DNA of 64,000 nt from Phytoamicus setariae (GCF_016722925.1 NZ_JAEQNC010000013.1:62001-126000); one strand, 5' to 3'. Counted from the first letter of the stretch, positions 17,698 through 26,993 are shown. The notes: generated by a model from the sequence alone, not told the origin. Numbers and translations are program-made.

Positions 17698-17767
17698 GAG
17701 GCTAAGGTGGCGAAGCCCATCAACGAAGTTGGGCCGCCATGGTGGCGCTTCCCATTTTCTGATCGGA

Positions 17768-18139
17768 TCAGACGAACTGACCCAGTCCGGGCACGGATGC
17801 CACAACCTCATCGACCACTTCTTCGCCGGCATATTTGCGGGCAACGTTGATCGTTTCCTTGGCGAGTGCCGTGATTTCCCCCATGCCGAGGCCGAGACCC
17901 ATCAACTGCTGGCCGAGCCCCATAATGCCGCCGCCCATGAGACTGCTGAAAAAACCGCCGCGGTCGCCGCCATATTCGGATATCAGCTCTGCGGCTCCCG
18001 GCAGCGAAGCGATCATCTTTCGAACCGGCGCTTCCTCGGCTTCCTTGTCAAGAAAAGCCAAAATCATGGCGATTGCCTTTTCCGCCGTCTTCGGGTCCAG
18101 GCCGACCGAGTGAGCGATAGGATTGACAATTTCCATCAT
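17768..18139 (-). CDS. Conserved hypothetical protein, glycine-rich alpha-helical
   Basis: 123 residues from ATG 18139, which has GGAG 6 bases upstream. The first half is helical with a capping pattern (VGLDPKTAEKAIAMILAFLDKE). The middle is Gly/Met-rich (FFSSLMGGGIMGLGQQLMGLGLGMGEI), and the C-terminus ends in VVASVPGLGQFV. It recalls small DUF2267/DUF2780-type proteins common in Rhizobiales, but the family was not verified. No signal peptide; function unknown. Confidence 0.7.
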   Translation of the reverse strand: MMEIVNPIAHSVGLDPKTAEKAIAMILAFLDKEAEEAPVRKMIASLPGAAELISEYGGDRGGFFSSLMGGGIMGLGQQLMGLGLGMGEITALAKETINVARKYAGEEVVDEVVASVPGLGQFV

Positions 18140-18352
18140 GTGTTTCTCCATTGCGACCTGACGCTTACGTCAAAGTACTTCGTTGTCTGATGCCAGCAGT
18201 CCCACACTGGAAATGCTTCGAAATATCATTATCTTCCGGGCATGGCATGGTTGTCCAGCGCCATCACGCACCTTATAACAGCCTGGTCAGGATTCAATTG
18301 TGGCGCACCGATTGCGCCTCGTCCTATGGGGCGCCACGCGCGGGAGAACAGC

Positions 18353-19903
18353 ATGCTCGAAGAAGGCAAGATCTATCTCGGAACCAGCCGCAAACCCGAC
18401 GATTCGATCAATCGGCCGGAATATCTCGATCTCAAATTCGGCAACCGCCATGGGCTCGTGACAGGCGCGACGGGCACCGGCAAAACGGTAACGCTGCAAG
18501 TTCTCGCGGAAGGTTTTTCCAACGCTGGAGTTCCGGTATTCTGCGCCGACGTCAAGGGCGACCTCTCGGGCATCGCCGCGATGGGTCAGGAAAAAGACTT
18601 CCTGATGAAACGTGCCCAAGACATCGGCTTCGCCGACTACGATTTCCAAGAGTTCCCGGTCATATTCTGGGACATCTACGGCGAGAAGGGCCATCGCGTC
18701 CGCACCACGTTGACGGAAATGGGTCCGCTGCTGCTTTCCCGCCTGATCAATGCCAGCGACGCACAGGAAGGCGTGATCAATATCGCCTTCAAGATCGCCG
18801 ACGAAGGTGGCCTGCCCCTGCTCGACCTGAAAGATCTGCAGGCGATGCTGAACTATATGGGTGACAATGCCACCGAGCTTTCCAACAAGTTCGGCTTCAT
18901 TACCAAGGCATCCGTCGGCTCTATCCAGCGCGAACTGCTGATACTGGAGCAGCAGGGAGCGGCAAACTTCTTCTCCGAACCGGCGCTAAAGATCAGCGAC
19001 ATCATGCGCACCACCAATGACGGCCGCGGCGCCATCTCGGTGCTGGCCGCAGAAAAGCTGATGATGAATCCCCGGCTCTATGCCACGTTCCTGCTCTGGC
19101 TGATGTCCGAACTCTTCGAACAGCTTCCGGAAATCGGCGATCCCGAAAAGCCCCGGCTGGTATTCTTCTTCGATGAAGCGCACCTGCTCTTCAACGACGC
19201 ACCGCCGGTGCTGGTCCAGCGCGTCGAGCAGGTCGTCCGGTTGATCCGTTCGAAGGGCGTCGGCGTCTACTTCGTCACCCAGAACCCTATGGATGTGCCG
19301 CAAACCGTGCTCGCTCAGCTTGGCAATCGCGTACAGCATGCGTTGCGCGCCTATACGCCGAACGAGCAGAAGGCCGTCAGGACCGCAGCCGACACGTTCC
19401 GGCCAAATCCCGATTTCGACTGCGCCACCGTCATCACCACGCTCGGAACGGGCGAAGCGCTGGTTTCGACCATCGAAGCCAAAGGTGCGCCGTCGATCGT
19501 CCAGCGGACGCTGATCCGCCCGCCCTCTTCCCGCCTCGGTCCGATCACCGATCAGGAGCGCAAGCAGGTCATGTCGGTCAGCCCTGTTGCCGGCGTCTAC
19601 GACGCAGACTTCGATCGCGAATCCGCCTTCGAGATCCTGACCAGAAAGGCGGAAGCGGCCGCACAGGCACAGGCCCCTGAGCCGGCACAGCCCAAATCCA
19701 CCGGAACGATCGGTGGCTGGACGCTGCCCGGCTTTGGTACAGACGACACGCCGCAGCCCCAGCAGAAGGAACAGAAGCGCTCGGGCTACCAGCGCGAGAG
19801 CGTCGTGGAGGCGGCAATGAAATCGGCAGCAAGGGCCGCCGCCACTGCGGTAGGCGCAGCCATCGTGCGCGGTATCCTTGGTAGCCTGCGCGGCCGGCGA
19901 TAG
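18353..19903 (+). CDS. HerA-like ATPase (DUF853 family helicase)
   Basis: 516 residues from ATG 18353, with GGGAGA upstream; a longer frame to 18242 has no ribosome site. P-loop TGATGTGKT at residues 37-45, Walker B RLVFFFDEAHLL, the arginine-finger region VRLIRSKGVGVYFVTQNP and the late motif QHALRAYTPNEQKA identify the HerA/FtsK superfamily branch. The C-terminus is Gln/Pro-rich and then Ala-rich. The physiological role of the DUF853 group is not established. The gene is followed by the leader region of the ABC-F gene. Confidence 0.88.
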   Translation: MLEEGKIYLGTSRKPDDSINRPEYLDLKFGNRHGLVTGATGTGKTVTLQVLAEGFSNAGVPVFCADVKGDLSGIAAMGQEKDFLMKRAQDIGFADYDFQEFPVIFWDIYGEKGHRVRTTLTEMGPLLLSRLINASDAQEGVINIAFKIADEGGLPLLDLKDLQAMLNYMGDNATELSNKFGFITKASVGSIQRELLILEQQGAANFFSEPALKISDIMRTTNDGRGAISVLAAEKLMMNPRLYATFLLWLMSELFEQLPEIGDPEKPRLVFFFDEAHLLFNDAPPVLVQRVEQVVRLIRSKGVGVYFVTQNPMDVPQTVLAQLGNRVQHALRAYTPNEQKAVRTAADTFRPNPDFDCATVITTLGTGEALVSTIEAKGAPSIVQRTLIRPPSSRLGPITDQERKQVMSVSPVAGVYDADFDRESAFEILTRKAEAAAQAQAPEPAQPKSTGTIGGWTLPGFGTDDTPQPQQKEQKRSGYQRESVVEAAMKSAARAAATAVGAAIVRGILGSLRGRR

Positions 19904-19909
19904 GCCCGA

Positions 19910-19938
19910 TTGAAATTCGGACAAGGCGATGCTAGTTT
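19910..19938 (+). promoter_or_regulatory. Candidate sigma-70 promoter for the ABC-F leader transcript
   Basis: TTGAAA at 19910-19915 and TAGTTT at 19933-19938 are separated by 17 bases. The -35 is good, the -10 only partial. Transcription would start near 19945 and give a 5' leader of roughly 235 bases before the ABC-F start codon. Confidence 0.4.
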
Positions 19939-19971
19939 TGCGCATCGATTTCAAGAAAGGAGGGCCTGGCG

Positions 19972-20043
19972 ATGACGCGTATCTATTGGCAACACCGCAA
20001 GTTTGGCCCCAACCAAGCCCTGCAAATGCGTTTGCAGGGCTGA
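19972..20043 (+). CDS. Candidate 23-residue leader peptide upstream of the ABC-F gene
   Basis: ATG 19972 is preceded by a full AAGGAGG at 8 bases spacing, the strongest ribosome site in this part of the window. The frame of 23 codons begins MTRIYWQHRK and ends at TGA 20041. Its last codons form a hairpin (20017-20040). It lies 138 bases before the ABC-F start with no other gene between. Short frames of this kind control several antibiotic-resistance ABC-F and erm genes by ribosome stalling. Coding status is inferred from the ribosome site and position only. Confidence 0.55.
   Translation: MTRIYWQHRKFGPNQALQMRLQG
20017..20040 (+). promoter_or_regulatory. Hairpin at the 3' end of the leader frame
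   Basis: GCCCTGCAAA pairs perfectly with TTTGCAGGGC around the tetraloop TGCG, immediately before the leader stop codon. No T run follows, so it is not an intrinsic terminator. Downstream, CTGGTCT at 20065-20071 is complementary to AGACCAG at 20166-20172, just before the ABC-F start, and could mask that ribosome site. Confidence 0.6.
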
Positions 20044-20181
20044 CCGGAAACCGAAACTCACTTCCTGGTCTGCCTTTGCGGCACCGCGACCCAAGCCTGA
20101 GCGCTTGAGCCGCTACCGTCGAATTTCCGAGCACTGTGATGCGCCTGCTGGCGATCCTGCTCGAAAGACCAGAGACCTGTC

Positions 20182-21705
20182 ATGACTTTGATCAATATCC
20201 GCAATCTCGGCGTTGTCAGAAGCACGCCGCTGTTTTCCGCCCTCAATCTTGTCGTCAGTTCCGGAGACCGCCTTGGCATCGTCGCCGCCAACGGGCGCGG
20301 CAAATCCACCCTGTTGCGCTGCATCGCAGGCACGGATGAAGCAACGACCGGCGACATAGTCCGCGCCCGCGGCCTGACAACGGGCTATGTCGAACAAAAC
20401 ATACCCGAGGCAGTGATGCGCATGTCGCTCTATGAGGCCGTGCGCGCGGCATTGCCCGGGGACCAGGCAGATAGCGAAAGCTGGCGCGTCGATATACTGC
20501 TCGATGATCTTGCCGTGGACATGGCGCTCCGCGCGCGGACACTGGCTCAATTGAGCGGCGGCTGGCAGAGGCTTGCAATGCTGGCGCGCGCGTGGGTACT
20601 CGAACCCGACCTGCTGTTGCTCGACGAACCGACCAATCATCTCGATCTCGCCGGGATCGCCATTCTTGAGGGCTGGCTCGCCAGCTTGTCGCGCGATACG
20701 CCGGTGGTCATCGCCAGCCATGATCGTGCATTTCTCGATGCAGTCACCAACCGCACGCTGTTTCTGCGGACCGAGCAATCCCCCTGTTATTCGTTGCCCT
20801 ATTCACGTGCCAGGGCCGCGCTGGACGACGCAGACGCGTCAGATGAGCGGCGGTACATCAGCGACATGAAAACGGCCAAGCAGCTGCGCCAGCAGGCGGC
20901 CAAGCTCAACAATATCGGCATCAACTCCGGCAGCGACCTCCTGGTGCTCAAGACCAAGCAACTCAAGAGCCGCGCCGACAAGCTGGAGGCGACTGCCAGA
21001 CCAGCCCATCAGGAACGATCCGCCGGCGCGATCCGGCTTGCCAATCAAGGCACGCATGCAAAGGTGCTGGTGACGCTCGACGATGCCACGGTTGCGACGC
21101 CTGATAGCACCGTGCTCTTCAGCACCGGCAAACGCTTTATCTGCCAGGGCGACCGTATCGTCTTGTGGGGCCGCAACGGCACTGGCAAGACGCGATTGAT
21201 CGCGATGCTGAAGGCGGCAATTGAAAATCCGCAATCGAGCCCGTCAGGCATCAAGGTTACGCCGTCGCTGGTGCTGGGATACGGCGATCAGGCCCTTGCC
21301 GATCTTGATGACAAGGATACGCCGATGAGTGTGCTGGTCGGACGGTTCGAACTTGGCGACCAACGTGCGCGGACGCTGCTGGCGGGTGCTGGCATCAATG
21401 TCGATATGCAGGGCAAGGCACTTGGCCGCCTCTCCGGCGGACAGAAAGCCAGACTGGGCATGCTCGTCCTGCGACTGACCAATCCGAACTTCTACCTGCT
21501 CGACGAGCCGACCAACCACCTCGATATCGACGGGCAGGAAGCGCTTGAGGCAGAACTCCTCAGCCATCAAGCAAGCTGCATGCTGGTGTCGCACGACCGC
21601 AGCTTCATCCGCAATGTCGGCAACCGGTTCTGGCAGATCGACAAGCGAAAGCTCATCGAAGTCGATGATCCCGAAGCGTTCTTCGCATCACAGTTCGCTG
21701 AATGA
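20182..21705 (+). CDS. ABC-F family ATPase (ribosome-associated or resistance type)
   Basis: 507 residues with two fused nucleotide-binding domains and no membrane segment. Walker A motifs ANGRGKST (36-43) and WGRNGTGKT, signatures LSGGWQRLAM and LSGGQKARLG, and Walker B LLLLDEPTNHLD and FYLLDEPTNHLD are intact. ABC-F proteins bind the ribosomal E site; some protect against antibiotics, others (EttA, Uup) tune translation. The charged interdomain linker (SDMKTAKQLRQQAAKLNNIG) corresponds to the P-site tRNA interaction motif. ATG 20182 has only a weak AGAG upstream, in contrast to the strong leader site. A hairpin at 21714 follows. Confidence 0.9.
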   Translation: MTLINIRNLGVVRSTPLFSALNLVVSSGDRLGIVAANGRGKSTLLRCIAGTDEATTGDIVRARGLTTGYVEQNIPEAVMRMSLYEAVRAALPGDQADSESWRVDILLDDLAVDMALRARTLAQLSGGWQRLAMLARAWVLEPDLLLLDEPTNHLDLAGIAILEGWLASLSRDTPVVIASHDRAFLDAVTNRTLFLRTEQSPCYSLPYSRARAALDDADASDERRYISDMKTAKQLRQQAAKLNNIGINSGSDLLVLKTKQLKSRADKLEATARPAHQERSAGAIRLANQGTHAKVLVTLDDATVATPDSTVLFSTGKRFICQGDRIVLWGRNGTGKTRLIAMLKAAIENPQSSPSGIKVTPSLVLGYGDQALADLDDKDTPMSVLVGRFELGDQRARTLLAGAGINVDMQGKALGRLSGGQKARLGMLVLRLTNPNFYLLDEPTNHLDIDGQEALEAELLSHQASCMLVSHDRSFIRNVGNRFWQIDKRKLIEVDDPEAFFASQFAE

Positions 21706-21713
21706 TAACGGGA

Positions 21714-21747
21714 GGTCGGCCCGGAGCAACATGCTCGCGGGCCGATC
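21714..21747 (+). terminator. Hairpin after the ABC-F gene
   Basis: GGTCGGCCCG-GAGC pairs with GCTC-g-CGGGCCGATC around an AACAT loop, 8 bases past the ABC-F stop. There is no T run, so it may be a processing or Rho-linked 3' end rather than an intrinsic terminator. Confidence 0.4.
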
Positions 21748-21803
21748 TGAAGCCTTGCCGTGCCGTCATCTGCGTGGGGCACGGCAACGCACCCATGCAA
21801 GCT

Positions 21804-22568
21804 CTATCCGAGTTTGCCGACAAGGGCGAACGCGCCGCCCTGCGGATCCGATGCCTGGGCGATATGATCGCCGCCGGGAACCTCCATCGGCCCGCTGAGT
21901 ATCTTGCCGCCAGCGGCTTCGAGAGCCTTCATTGCCGCCGTCAGGTTCGGCACGTTGAAATAATAGAGCCAGGCCGGCTGGGGCACCCCATCCGGCTTCT
22001 TCATCATGCCGCCGATCGCGTTTCCTTCATGCTCGAAGAGCTGGTAGATGCCCATGTCGCCCATGTCCATCGCTTCGCCCTTGGTCCACCCGAACAACGC
22101 GGAGTAGAAGGCCCACGCCCCGTCGAGGTCACCAGCATACAGTTCGTTCCAGCCGATCCGGCCGGGTGCCTGTCCGAACGGTGACTCCGGCGGTGGAGAA
22201 TCGCTGTAGAAGAGCGAGATGATCGCACCGTGCGGATCCTTGATGACGGCAAAGCGGCCAATGCCAGGAATGTCCGTCGGGGGCTGTTCGATTGATCCAC
22301 CGAGCGCTTCCGCTTTCTTGGCGGCGGCATCGACATCCTTCACCCCGACATATCCGAACCAGACCGGCGGAACGCCTGCCTCCAGAAGCGCATCGGGATG
22401 ATGCATGACGCCGGCTATTGGCACCTCGCCCATCTGAAACAGGCGGTAGTCCATGCCAGGCATAGCCGCGTCCTTGGGCTGCCAGCCTACAATCCTGCTG
22501 TAGAAATCCACCGCACCATCAAGGTTCGTGGTGGAAAGTTCGTACCAGACAAAGCTTCCATGCGCCAT
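21804..22568 (-). CDS. VOC family protein, tandem glyoxalase/bleomycin-resistance fold
   Basis: 254 residues made of two vicinal-oxygen-chelate modules. The first starts FVWYELSTTNLDGAVDFYSRIVGWQ and ends DPHGAIISLFY; the second starts IGWNELYAGDLDGAWAFYSALFGW and ends DPQGGAFALVGKLG. Two-module proteins of this type are annotated as glyoxalase or hydroxylase-like; substrate and metal use are not evident. ATG 22568 is used. Convergent with the ABC-F gene and downstream of the L,D-transpeptidase. Confidence 0.88.
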   Translation of the reverse strand: MAHGSFVWYELSTTNLDGAVDFYSRIVGWQPKDAAMPGMDYRLFQMGEVPIAGVMHHPDALLEAGVPPVWFGYVGVKDVDAAAKKAEALGGSIEQPPTDIPGIGRFAVIKDPHGAIISLFYSDSPPPESPFGQAPGRIGWNELYAGDLDGAWAFYSALFGWTKGEAMDMGDMGIYQLFEHEGNAIGGMMKKPDGVPQPAWLYYFNVPNLTAAMKALEAAGGKILSGPMEVPGGDHIAQASDPQGGAFALVGKLG

Positions 22569-22726
22569 GACAGCCTCCTCCCGTGTGTCTTGCCAATGGG
22601 TGCGGGCCTATCGCCCGGCACTTTAGAGCATTACCACAAAAAGAGAACAATATCCCGTCAGATACAACCAACAGCGGCGCAGCGTCCAAGCGTTGCGCTG
22701 TATCCCTGCCCAGCAGAGATGTGAAA

Positions 22727-23572
22727 CTAGAGGACGATGATTTTCGCGCCATCCCTGACGCGGCCATAGAGATCGATCACATCCTGGTTGAACATTCGGA
22801 TGCAGCCCGAGGAGACCTGCTTGCCGACCGATTTCCAGTCCGGGGTGCCGTGAACCCTGAACAGCGTGTCTTTGCCGTCTGCAAAAATATAGAGCGCCCG
22901 CGCCCCGAGCGGGTTGTTGACCCCGCCGACAAGACCGCCGTAGGAAGCGGAGAACATCTTCATCTCGGGCTTATCAGCCACATAATTTTCCGAGGGCGTC
23001 CAGCGCGGCCACTTTTTGCGATACTGGATACGGCCCTCTCCTTTCCAGGCATAACCCTGACGGCCGATGCCGACGCCGTAGCGCATGGCGCGTCCGTTAC
23101 CGAGGACCAGGTAGAGATGCTTGGAGCGCGTATCGACCACGATTGTGCCTGGTCGTTCCGAACTCTTGTAGCTAACCTCGCGGCGCAGAAACTGGTTTGG
23201 CACGTCCTGCGTCGGAATTTCCGGCAGCCAATGGCCACCATCATCCAGCTTTGCATACATCGCCATCGAGCGCTGCATGGGAATGGATTGCGTTGTGAAG
23301 GTTTCGTCGGTTTCATACACCGTCACCGGTTCCGCACGCGGCGGCACATAGAGCGATTTCTGCGTGGCATAATCATCCTCCCGGAACATGTCCCGTTCCT
23401 TATAAGGACCGGTGACGTTCCAGACCGGATATGTCTGCTTGGCAAACCTGTCAGCGTCCATCGATCCCGTATCATAGGGATCGTATTCGTTGACTTCGGA
23501 GGAAGTGCACCCACCGAGCATCAACGTCAGCAGTGCTAGCGCAGGCAGGATGTTCGCCGATTTCGTCGTCAT
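22727..23572 (-). CDS. L,D-transpeptidase lipoprotein (YkuD/ErfK family)
   Basis: 281 residues from ATG 23572. Lipoprotein signal with lipobox LGGC near residue 21, an extended linker and a C-terminal YkuD domain. The domain shows IVVDTRSKHLYLVLGNGRAMRYGVGIG and the catalytic motif HGTPDWKSVGKQVSSGCIRM with its Cys and His. It makes 3-3 peptidoglycan cross-links, or attaches outer-membrane proteins to peptidoglycan as seen in some Rhizobiales. Divergent from the Tat-exported protein gene. Confidence 0.93.
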   Translation of the reverse strand: MTTKSANILPALALLTLMLGGCTSSEVNEYDPYDTGSMDADRFAKQTYPVWNVTGPYKERDMFREDDYATQKSLYVPPRAEPVTVYETDETFTTQSIPMQRSMAMYAKLDDGGHWLPEIPTQDVPNQFLRREVSYKSSERPGTIVVDTRSKHLYLVLGNGRAMRYGVGIGRQGYAWKGEGRIQYRKKWPRWTPSENYVADKPEMKMFSASYGGLVGGVNNPLGARALYIFADGKDTLFRVHGTPDWKSVGKQVSSGCIRMFNQDVIDLYGRVRDGAKIIVL

Positions 23573-23691
23573 GACAGGATTCGCCCTAGTATTGAATTCA
23601 CAACGATCTTGCACAACCATCTGGCGCGGGGCTTGCCGCCTGTCTCGTTTCGGTGCAACGGCGTTGGCATGCAACTTGCTGCGCGAGAGGC

Positions 23692-25062
23692 ATGACAGCT
23701 TTTCTGAGACCGACCAGACGCACCTTTCTTGCTGGCCTTGCTCTTGCAGTGCCCGCCACCGTGCGCGCTTCGCCATTGCTGAGCGAAGTTGATTTCCGCG
23801 GCGCGCTGAATGCCCCGGATTATGGCATCCATCCCGGCACGCTCGATCGCGGCTCCAAAGCCTTCATCAAGCTTCTCAAGGAAGCGTCGGCGCGCAACAT
23901 GCCGGTTTTCCTGCCGCCTGGAACCTACGAGATCTCCAACATCGACCTTCCCGACAACGTTCGCCTGCAAGGCGTGGCGGGTGCGACGCGGCTAGTCTAT
24001 GGTGGCGAAGGCAAGTTTCTCGGGGCAACCGGGGCGAAATTCATCTCGCTATCTGGTCTCGTCATCGACGGCGCCAACCGCTGGCTGGCCGACGACCAGC
24101 AAGGACTGGTGACATTCCGAAGCATCAGCAACCTCACCATCGAAGACTGCGAGATCGCCGGCGCTGCCAAGTTCGCGATCTGGGCCGAAGGATCGAGCGG
24201 GAAAATCGCCGGAAACACGATCTCCGGTGCCGCGGAATCGGCAATTTACGCCGTCGACAACAGCGATTTCGAGATTCGTGACAACAGGATATCGGATTGC
24301 GGAAACGGCGGTATTCTCGTGCATCGGTGGACGAAAGGGCGCGATGGCACCATCGTCAGCGGCAACCGTATTCAGAGGATCGCCGCCCATGGCGGTGGCA
24401 CCGGCCAGAATGGCAACGGCATCAACATCTTCCGGGCCGACGACGTGCTGATCTCCGACAATCACATCAGTAATTGCGCCTTCACCGCGATCCGTTCCAA
24501 TGCGGGATCGAACGTGCTGATATCCGCCAACCATTGCACGAATTCGGGAGAAACCGCGATCTACTCCGAATTCGGTTTCGAAGGCGCGGTGATTGCCAAC
24601 AACGTGATAGATGGCGCAGCCAACGGCATTCTGTCCGTCAATTTCAACGAGGGCGGCCGTCTCGCCGTCATTTCAGGCAATCTCATCCGCAACCTCAAGC
24701 TCACGGCCCCCTATGAGGCGGAAGACGCGTTGTTCGGCATCGGACTTGAAGCCGAAGCCGAGGCGTCCGTCACCGGCAACGTGATCGAGAATGCGCCGCG
24801 CTGGGGCATGCTGCTGGGTTGGGGACCGTATGGCCGCAATATCAGCGCGACGGGCAATGTGGTGCGCAAGGCAAAAGTGGGTTGCGCGGTTACTGTCGTC
24901 GAGGGAGCAGGCCCGATACTGGTGCGAAACAACCAGTTCAGTGATTGTTCCGAAGCGGCGATATCCGGCTATCGTTGGATCGAGAAATCCAGCGGAGAAC
25001 TCGCATCCAACGATGGCAAGGAATTTCCCCATATCGATATCGGTGGCAACCAGGTATCCTGA
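23692..25062 (+). CDS. TIGR03808-type Tat-exported parallel beta-helix protein
   Basis: 456 residues from ATG 23692. Twin-arginine signal TRRTFLAGLALAVPATVRA precedes a long run of beta-helix turns with the recurring pattern of NxI/NRI residues (NTISG, NRISDCGNGG, NRIQRI, NHISNCAF, NHCTNSG, NNVIDGA, NLIRNL, NVIENAP, NVVRKA, NQFSDC). This matches the Rhizobiales-typical Tat repetitive protein family of unknown function; the fold is that of pectate lyase-like surface polysaccharide enzymes. GAGAGG lies just 1 base before the ATG, so GTG 23653 remains possible. Divergent from the L,D-transpeptidase. Confidence 0.85.
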   Translation: MTAFLRPTRRTFLAGLALAVPATVRASPLLSEVDFRGALNAPDYGIHPGTLDRGSKAFIKLLKEASARNMPVFLPPGTYEISNIDLPDNVRLQGVAGATRLVYGGEGKFLGATGAKFISLSGLVIDGANRWLADDQQGLVTFRSISNLTIEDCEIAGAAKFAIWAEGSSGKIAGNTISGAAESAIYAVDNSDFEIRDNRISDCGNGGILVHRWTKGRDGTIVSGNRIQRIAAHGGGTGQNGNGINIFRADDVLISDNHISNCAFTAIRSNAGSNVLISANHCTNSGETAIYSEFGFEGAVIANNVIDGAANGILSVNFNEGGRLAVISGNLIRNLKLTAPYEAEDALFGIGLEAEAEASVTGNVIENAPRWGMLLGWGPYGRNISATGNVVRKAKVGCAVTVVEGAGPILVRNNQFSDCSEAAISGYRWIEKSSGELASNDGKEFPHIDIGGNQVS

Positions 25063-25068
25063 CGAGCC

Positions 25069-25094
25069 GGGGACGGCCCTCTCCGGCCATCCCC
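25069..25094. terminator. Hairpin between convergent genes
   Basis: GGGGA-c-GGCC pairs with GGCC-a-TCCCC around a 6-base loop between the Tat protein stop and the aquaporin stop. There is no T run on either side; it may still separate the convergent transcripts. Confidence 0.4.
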
Positions 25095-25105
25095 GAAGGA
25101 TCGGA

Positions 25106-25795
25106 TCAATCCTTTTCGGCGATTGCTTTCCAAACCACGCCAGCAATGATCGCCCCGATGATTGGCGCCAGCCAGAACAGCCACAACTGACCGGGCGCCC
25201 AACCGCCTTCGGCGAAGAACGCCACCCCAGTCGAACGCGCCGGGTTGACCGAGGTATTGGTCACCGGAATCGAAATGAGGTGGATCAGCGTCAGACCAAG
25301 GCCAATGGCGATCGGTGCAAAGCCCGCGACGACCCGTCCATGCGTTGAACCGAGAATGATGAACAGGAACATAAAGGTCAGCAACGCTTCGATCAGGAAC
25401 GCCGACATCATGGAGTAGCCACCCGGCGAGTGCTCGCCGTAGCCGTTGGAGGCGAAACCGCCGGCTGCAAATCCAGCCTTACCGCTGGCAATGAGGTAGA
25501 GCACCGCACCGGCAATGACCCCGGCGATGACCTGGGTGATAATGTAGGGGATCAGGCTGGATAGAGGAAACCGGCCGGCAGCGGCAAGACCGCAGGATAC
25601 TGCCGGATTAAAGTGGCCGCCGGAGATTCCACCCACCGCATAGGCCATGGTCAGAACGGTGAGGCCGAATGCCATGGCGACGCCGACAAAACCGATACCC
25701 AGATCCGGAAACGCAGCCGCCAGAACGGCACTTCCACAACCGCCGAACACAAGCCAGAACGTTCCAATGAATTCCGCAAGCAACTTCTTCAGCAT
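25106..25795 (-). CDS. aqpZ: Aquaporin Z-like water channel
   Basis: 229 residues with six transmembrane segments and the two NPA half-helices HFNPAVS (NPA at 63-65) and SVNPARS, where the Arg belongs to the selectivity filter. The opening [23 protein letters not shown] is typical AqpZ. It carries water across the inner membrane during osmotic change. ATG 25795 has GGAGGAG just upstream; the longer frame to 25963 is unlikely. Confidence 0.95.
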   Translation of the reverse strand: MLKKLLAEFIGTFWLVFGGCGSAVLAAAFPDLGIGFVGVAMAFGLTVLTMAYAVGGISGGHFNPAVSCGLAAAGRFPLSSLIPYIITQVIAGVIAGAVLYLIASGKAGFAAGGFASNGYGEHSPGGYSMMSAFLIEALLTFMFLFIILGSTHGRVVAGFAPIAIGLGLTLIHLISIPVTNTSVNPARSTGVAFFAEGGWAPGQLWLFWLAPIIGAIIAGVVWKAIAEKD

Positions 25796-25974
25796 GTCTG
25801 CTCCTCCGTGGATGATTCCACACCTCACGAGGCTACCAACAGCTATCGGTAATTCAACATAGACGTGCGAAAGCACATTGGCACGTACCCGTTTCTGCAC
25901 AACAAGTTCCAACCGGCGCTTGAATATGCAACCGCCGGCCTCCAAGTTGTAGGCAACAGACAAGGAGACAGCCG

Positions 25975-26469
25975 ATGAAGAAGCCTCTCGTATCGCTGGT
26001 GATCGCTATGTTGATGGTGGGCGCGACAGCGGCTGCATCCCCTGCCGAGCGTGTAGGCAAAGTGGGTGTCGACTGGACAGGCAACGATATCGTCATCGAT
26101 GCGGTGCACGATCCGAAAATCGAGGGCATCACTTGCCACGTCACCTATTTCGATCGCGGCATCATCGACCGGCTAAGCAAGGGCAACTGGTTCGAAGACC
26201 CGTCCAACTCGTCGATTTCCTGCCAGCAAACCGGCCCGGTGGTCATCGGCGACATCGATCTGTCGCAGAGTGGCGAGGAGGTTTTCAAATCGGGCCTGTC
26301 GCTGATTTGGAAATCGCTCTACGTGACGCGTATCTATGACAAGCAGAACGACACACTTGTCTACCTGGTACACTCCCGAGAGGTGGTCGAGGGGTCAGCG
26401 AAGATGGCAATCTCGACCGTGCCGCTGTTCAACCAGAAACCGACATGGAAAAACGGCAAGCCGGAATGA
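25975..26469 (+). CDS. creA: CreA family periplasmic protein
   Basis: 164 residues with a signal peptide ([21 protein letters not shown]). The mature part follows the CreA pattern: [49 protein letters not shown], then [22 protein letters not shown] and [15 protein letters not shown]. Two conserved cysteines probably form a disulfide. CreA is widespread in proteobacteria without a firm function; unlike in E. coli, no creBCD genes are nearby. ACAAGGAG lies upstream of the ATG. Confidence 0.9.
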   Translation: MKKPLVSLVIAMLMVGATAAASPAERVGKVGVDWTGNDIVIDAVHDPKIEGITCHVTYFDRGIIDRLSKGNWFEDPSNSSISCQQTGPVVIGDIDLSQSGEEVFKSGLSLIWKSLYVTRIYDKQNDTLVYLVHSREVVEGSAKMAISTVPLFNQKPTWKNGKPE

Positions 26470-26473
26470 AAGA

Positions 26474-26499
26474 GCGGATGCAGGTTGCCCTGCATCCGC
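26474..26499. terminator. Hairpin between convergent creA and cheW
   Basis: GCGGATGCAG pairs perfectly with CTGCATCCGC around a GTTGCC loop. It lies 5 bases after the creA stop and 28 before the cheW stop. No long T run is present. Confidence 0.55.
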
Positions 26500-26526
26500 C
26501 CAATCTAGTTCACAGTGCGACTGTTG

Positions 26527-26991
26527 TTATGCAGCCTGTTTCAACTCGTCCGCAATGACGGTATCGAGGTTCAGGAAGCAGACCATCGACTTCTCAAGTG
26601 CGACGATGCCGCGGCAGAAGGCGCGCTGGGCTTCCGGAATGATTTCCGGTGCTGGCTGCAGGTCCTCGGACTTGATCGTCATCATGTCCGACACCTGCTC
26701 GACCAGCAGGCCAACCAGCTTGCCGCCGATATCGGTGACGATGATTGCCGAACGCTCGGACGGTTCTGTCATCTTCATGCCAAGACGGCAGGCCATGTCG
26801 ATGACTGGGATCACCGCGCCGCGCAGGTTGATGAGACCAAGTACATACGGCGGCGTGTGCGGCATGGGTGTGACGGGCGCCCAGCCGCGGATTTCGCGGA
26901 TAGCCATGATATCGATGCAGAATTCCTGATCGCCGAGGTGGAAGGAAACGATTTCAAGATGTGCAGCGGACTGCTTGATCGCCATGTTCAT
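26527..26991 (-). CDS. cheW: Chemotaxis coupling protein CheW
   Basis: 154 residues from ATG 26991, which has GGAAG about 10 bases upstream and lies 2 bases past the chemoreceptor stop. CheW links receptors to the CheA kinase. The SH3-like double barrel is recognisable from IVSFHLGDQEFCIDIMAIREI, PPYVLGLINLRGAVIPVIDM, IIVTDIGGKLVGLLVEQVSDM and a C-terminal helix. No CheA, CheR or CheB gene is in the window, so the pair feeds a chemotaxis array encoded elsewhere. Confidence 0.94.
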   Translation of the reverse strand: MNMAIKQSAAHLEIVSFHLGDQEFCIDIMAIREIRGWAPVTPMPHTPPYVLGLINLRGAVIPVIDMACRLGMKMTEPSERSAIIVTDIGGKLVGLLVEQVSDMMTIKSEDLQPAPEIIPEAQRAFCRGIVALEKSMVCFLNLDTVIADELKQAA

Positions 26992-26993
26992 GT

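Noticed and set aside
20017-20040. Hairpin as intrinsic terminator of the ABC-F leader
   Set aside because: No T run follows, so simple intrinsic termination is unlikely; kept as a regulatory hairpin.
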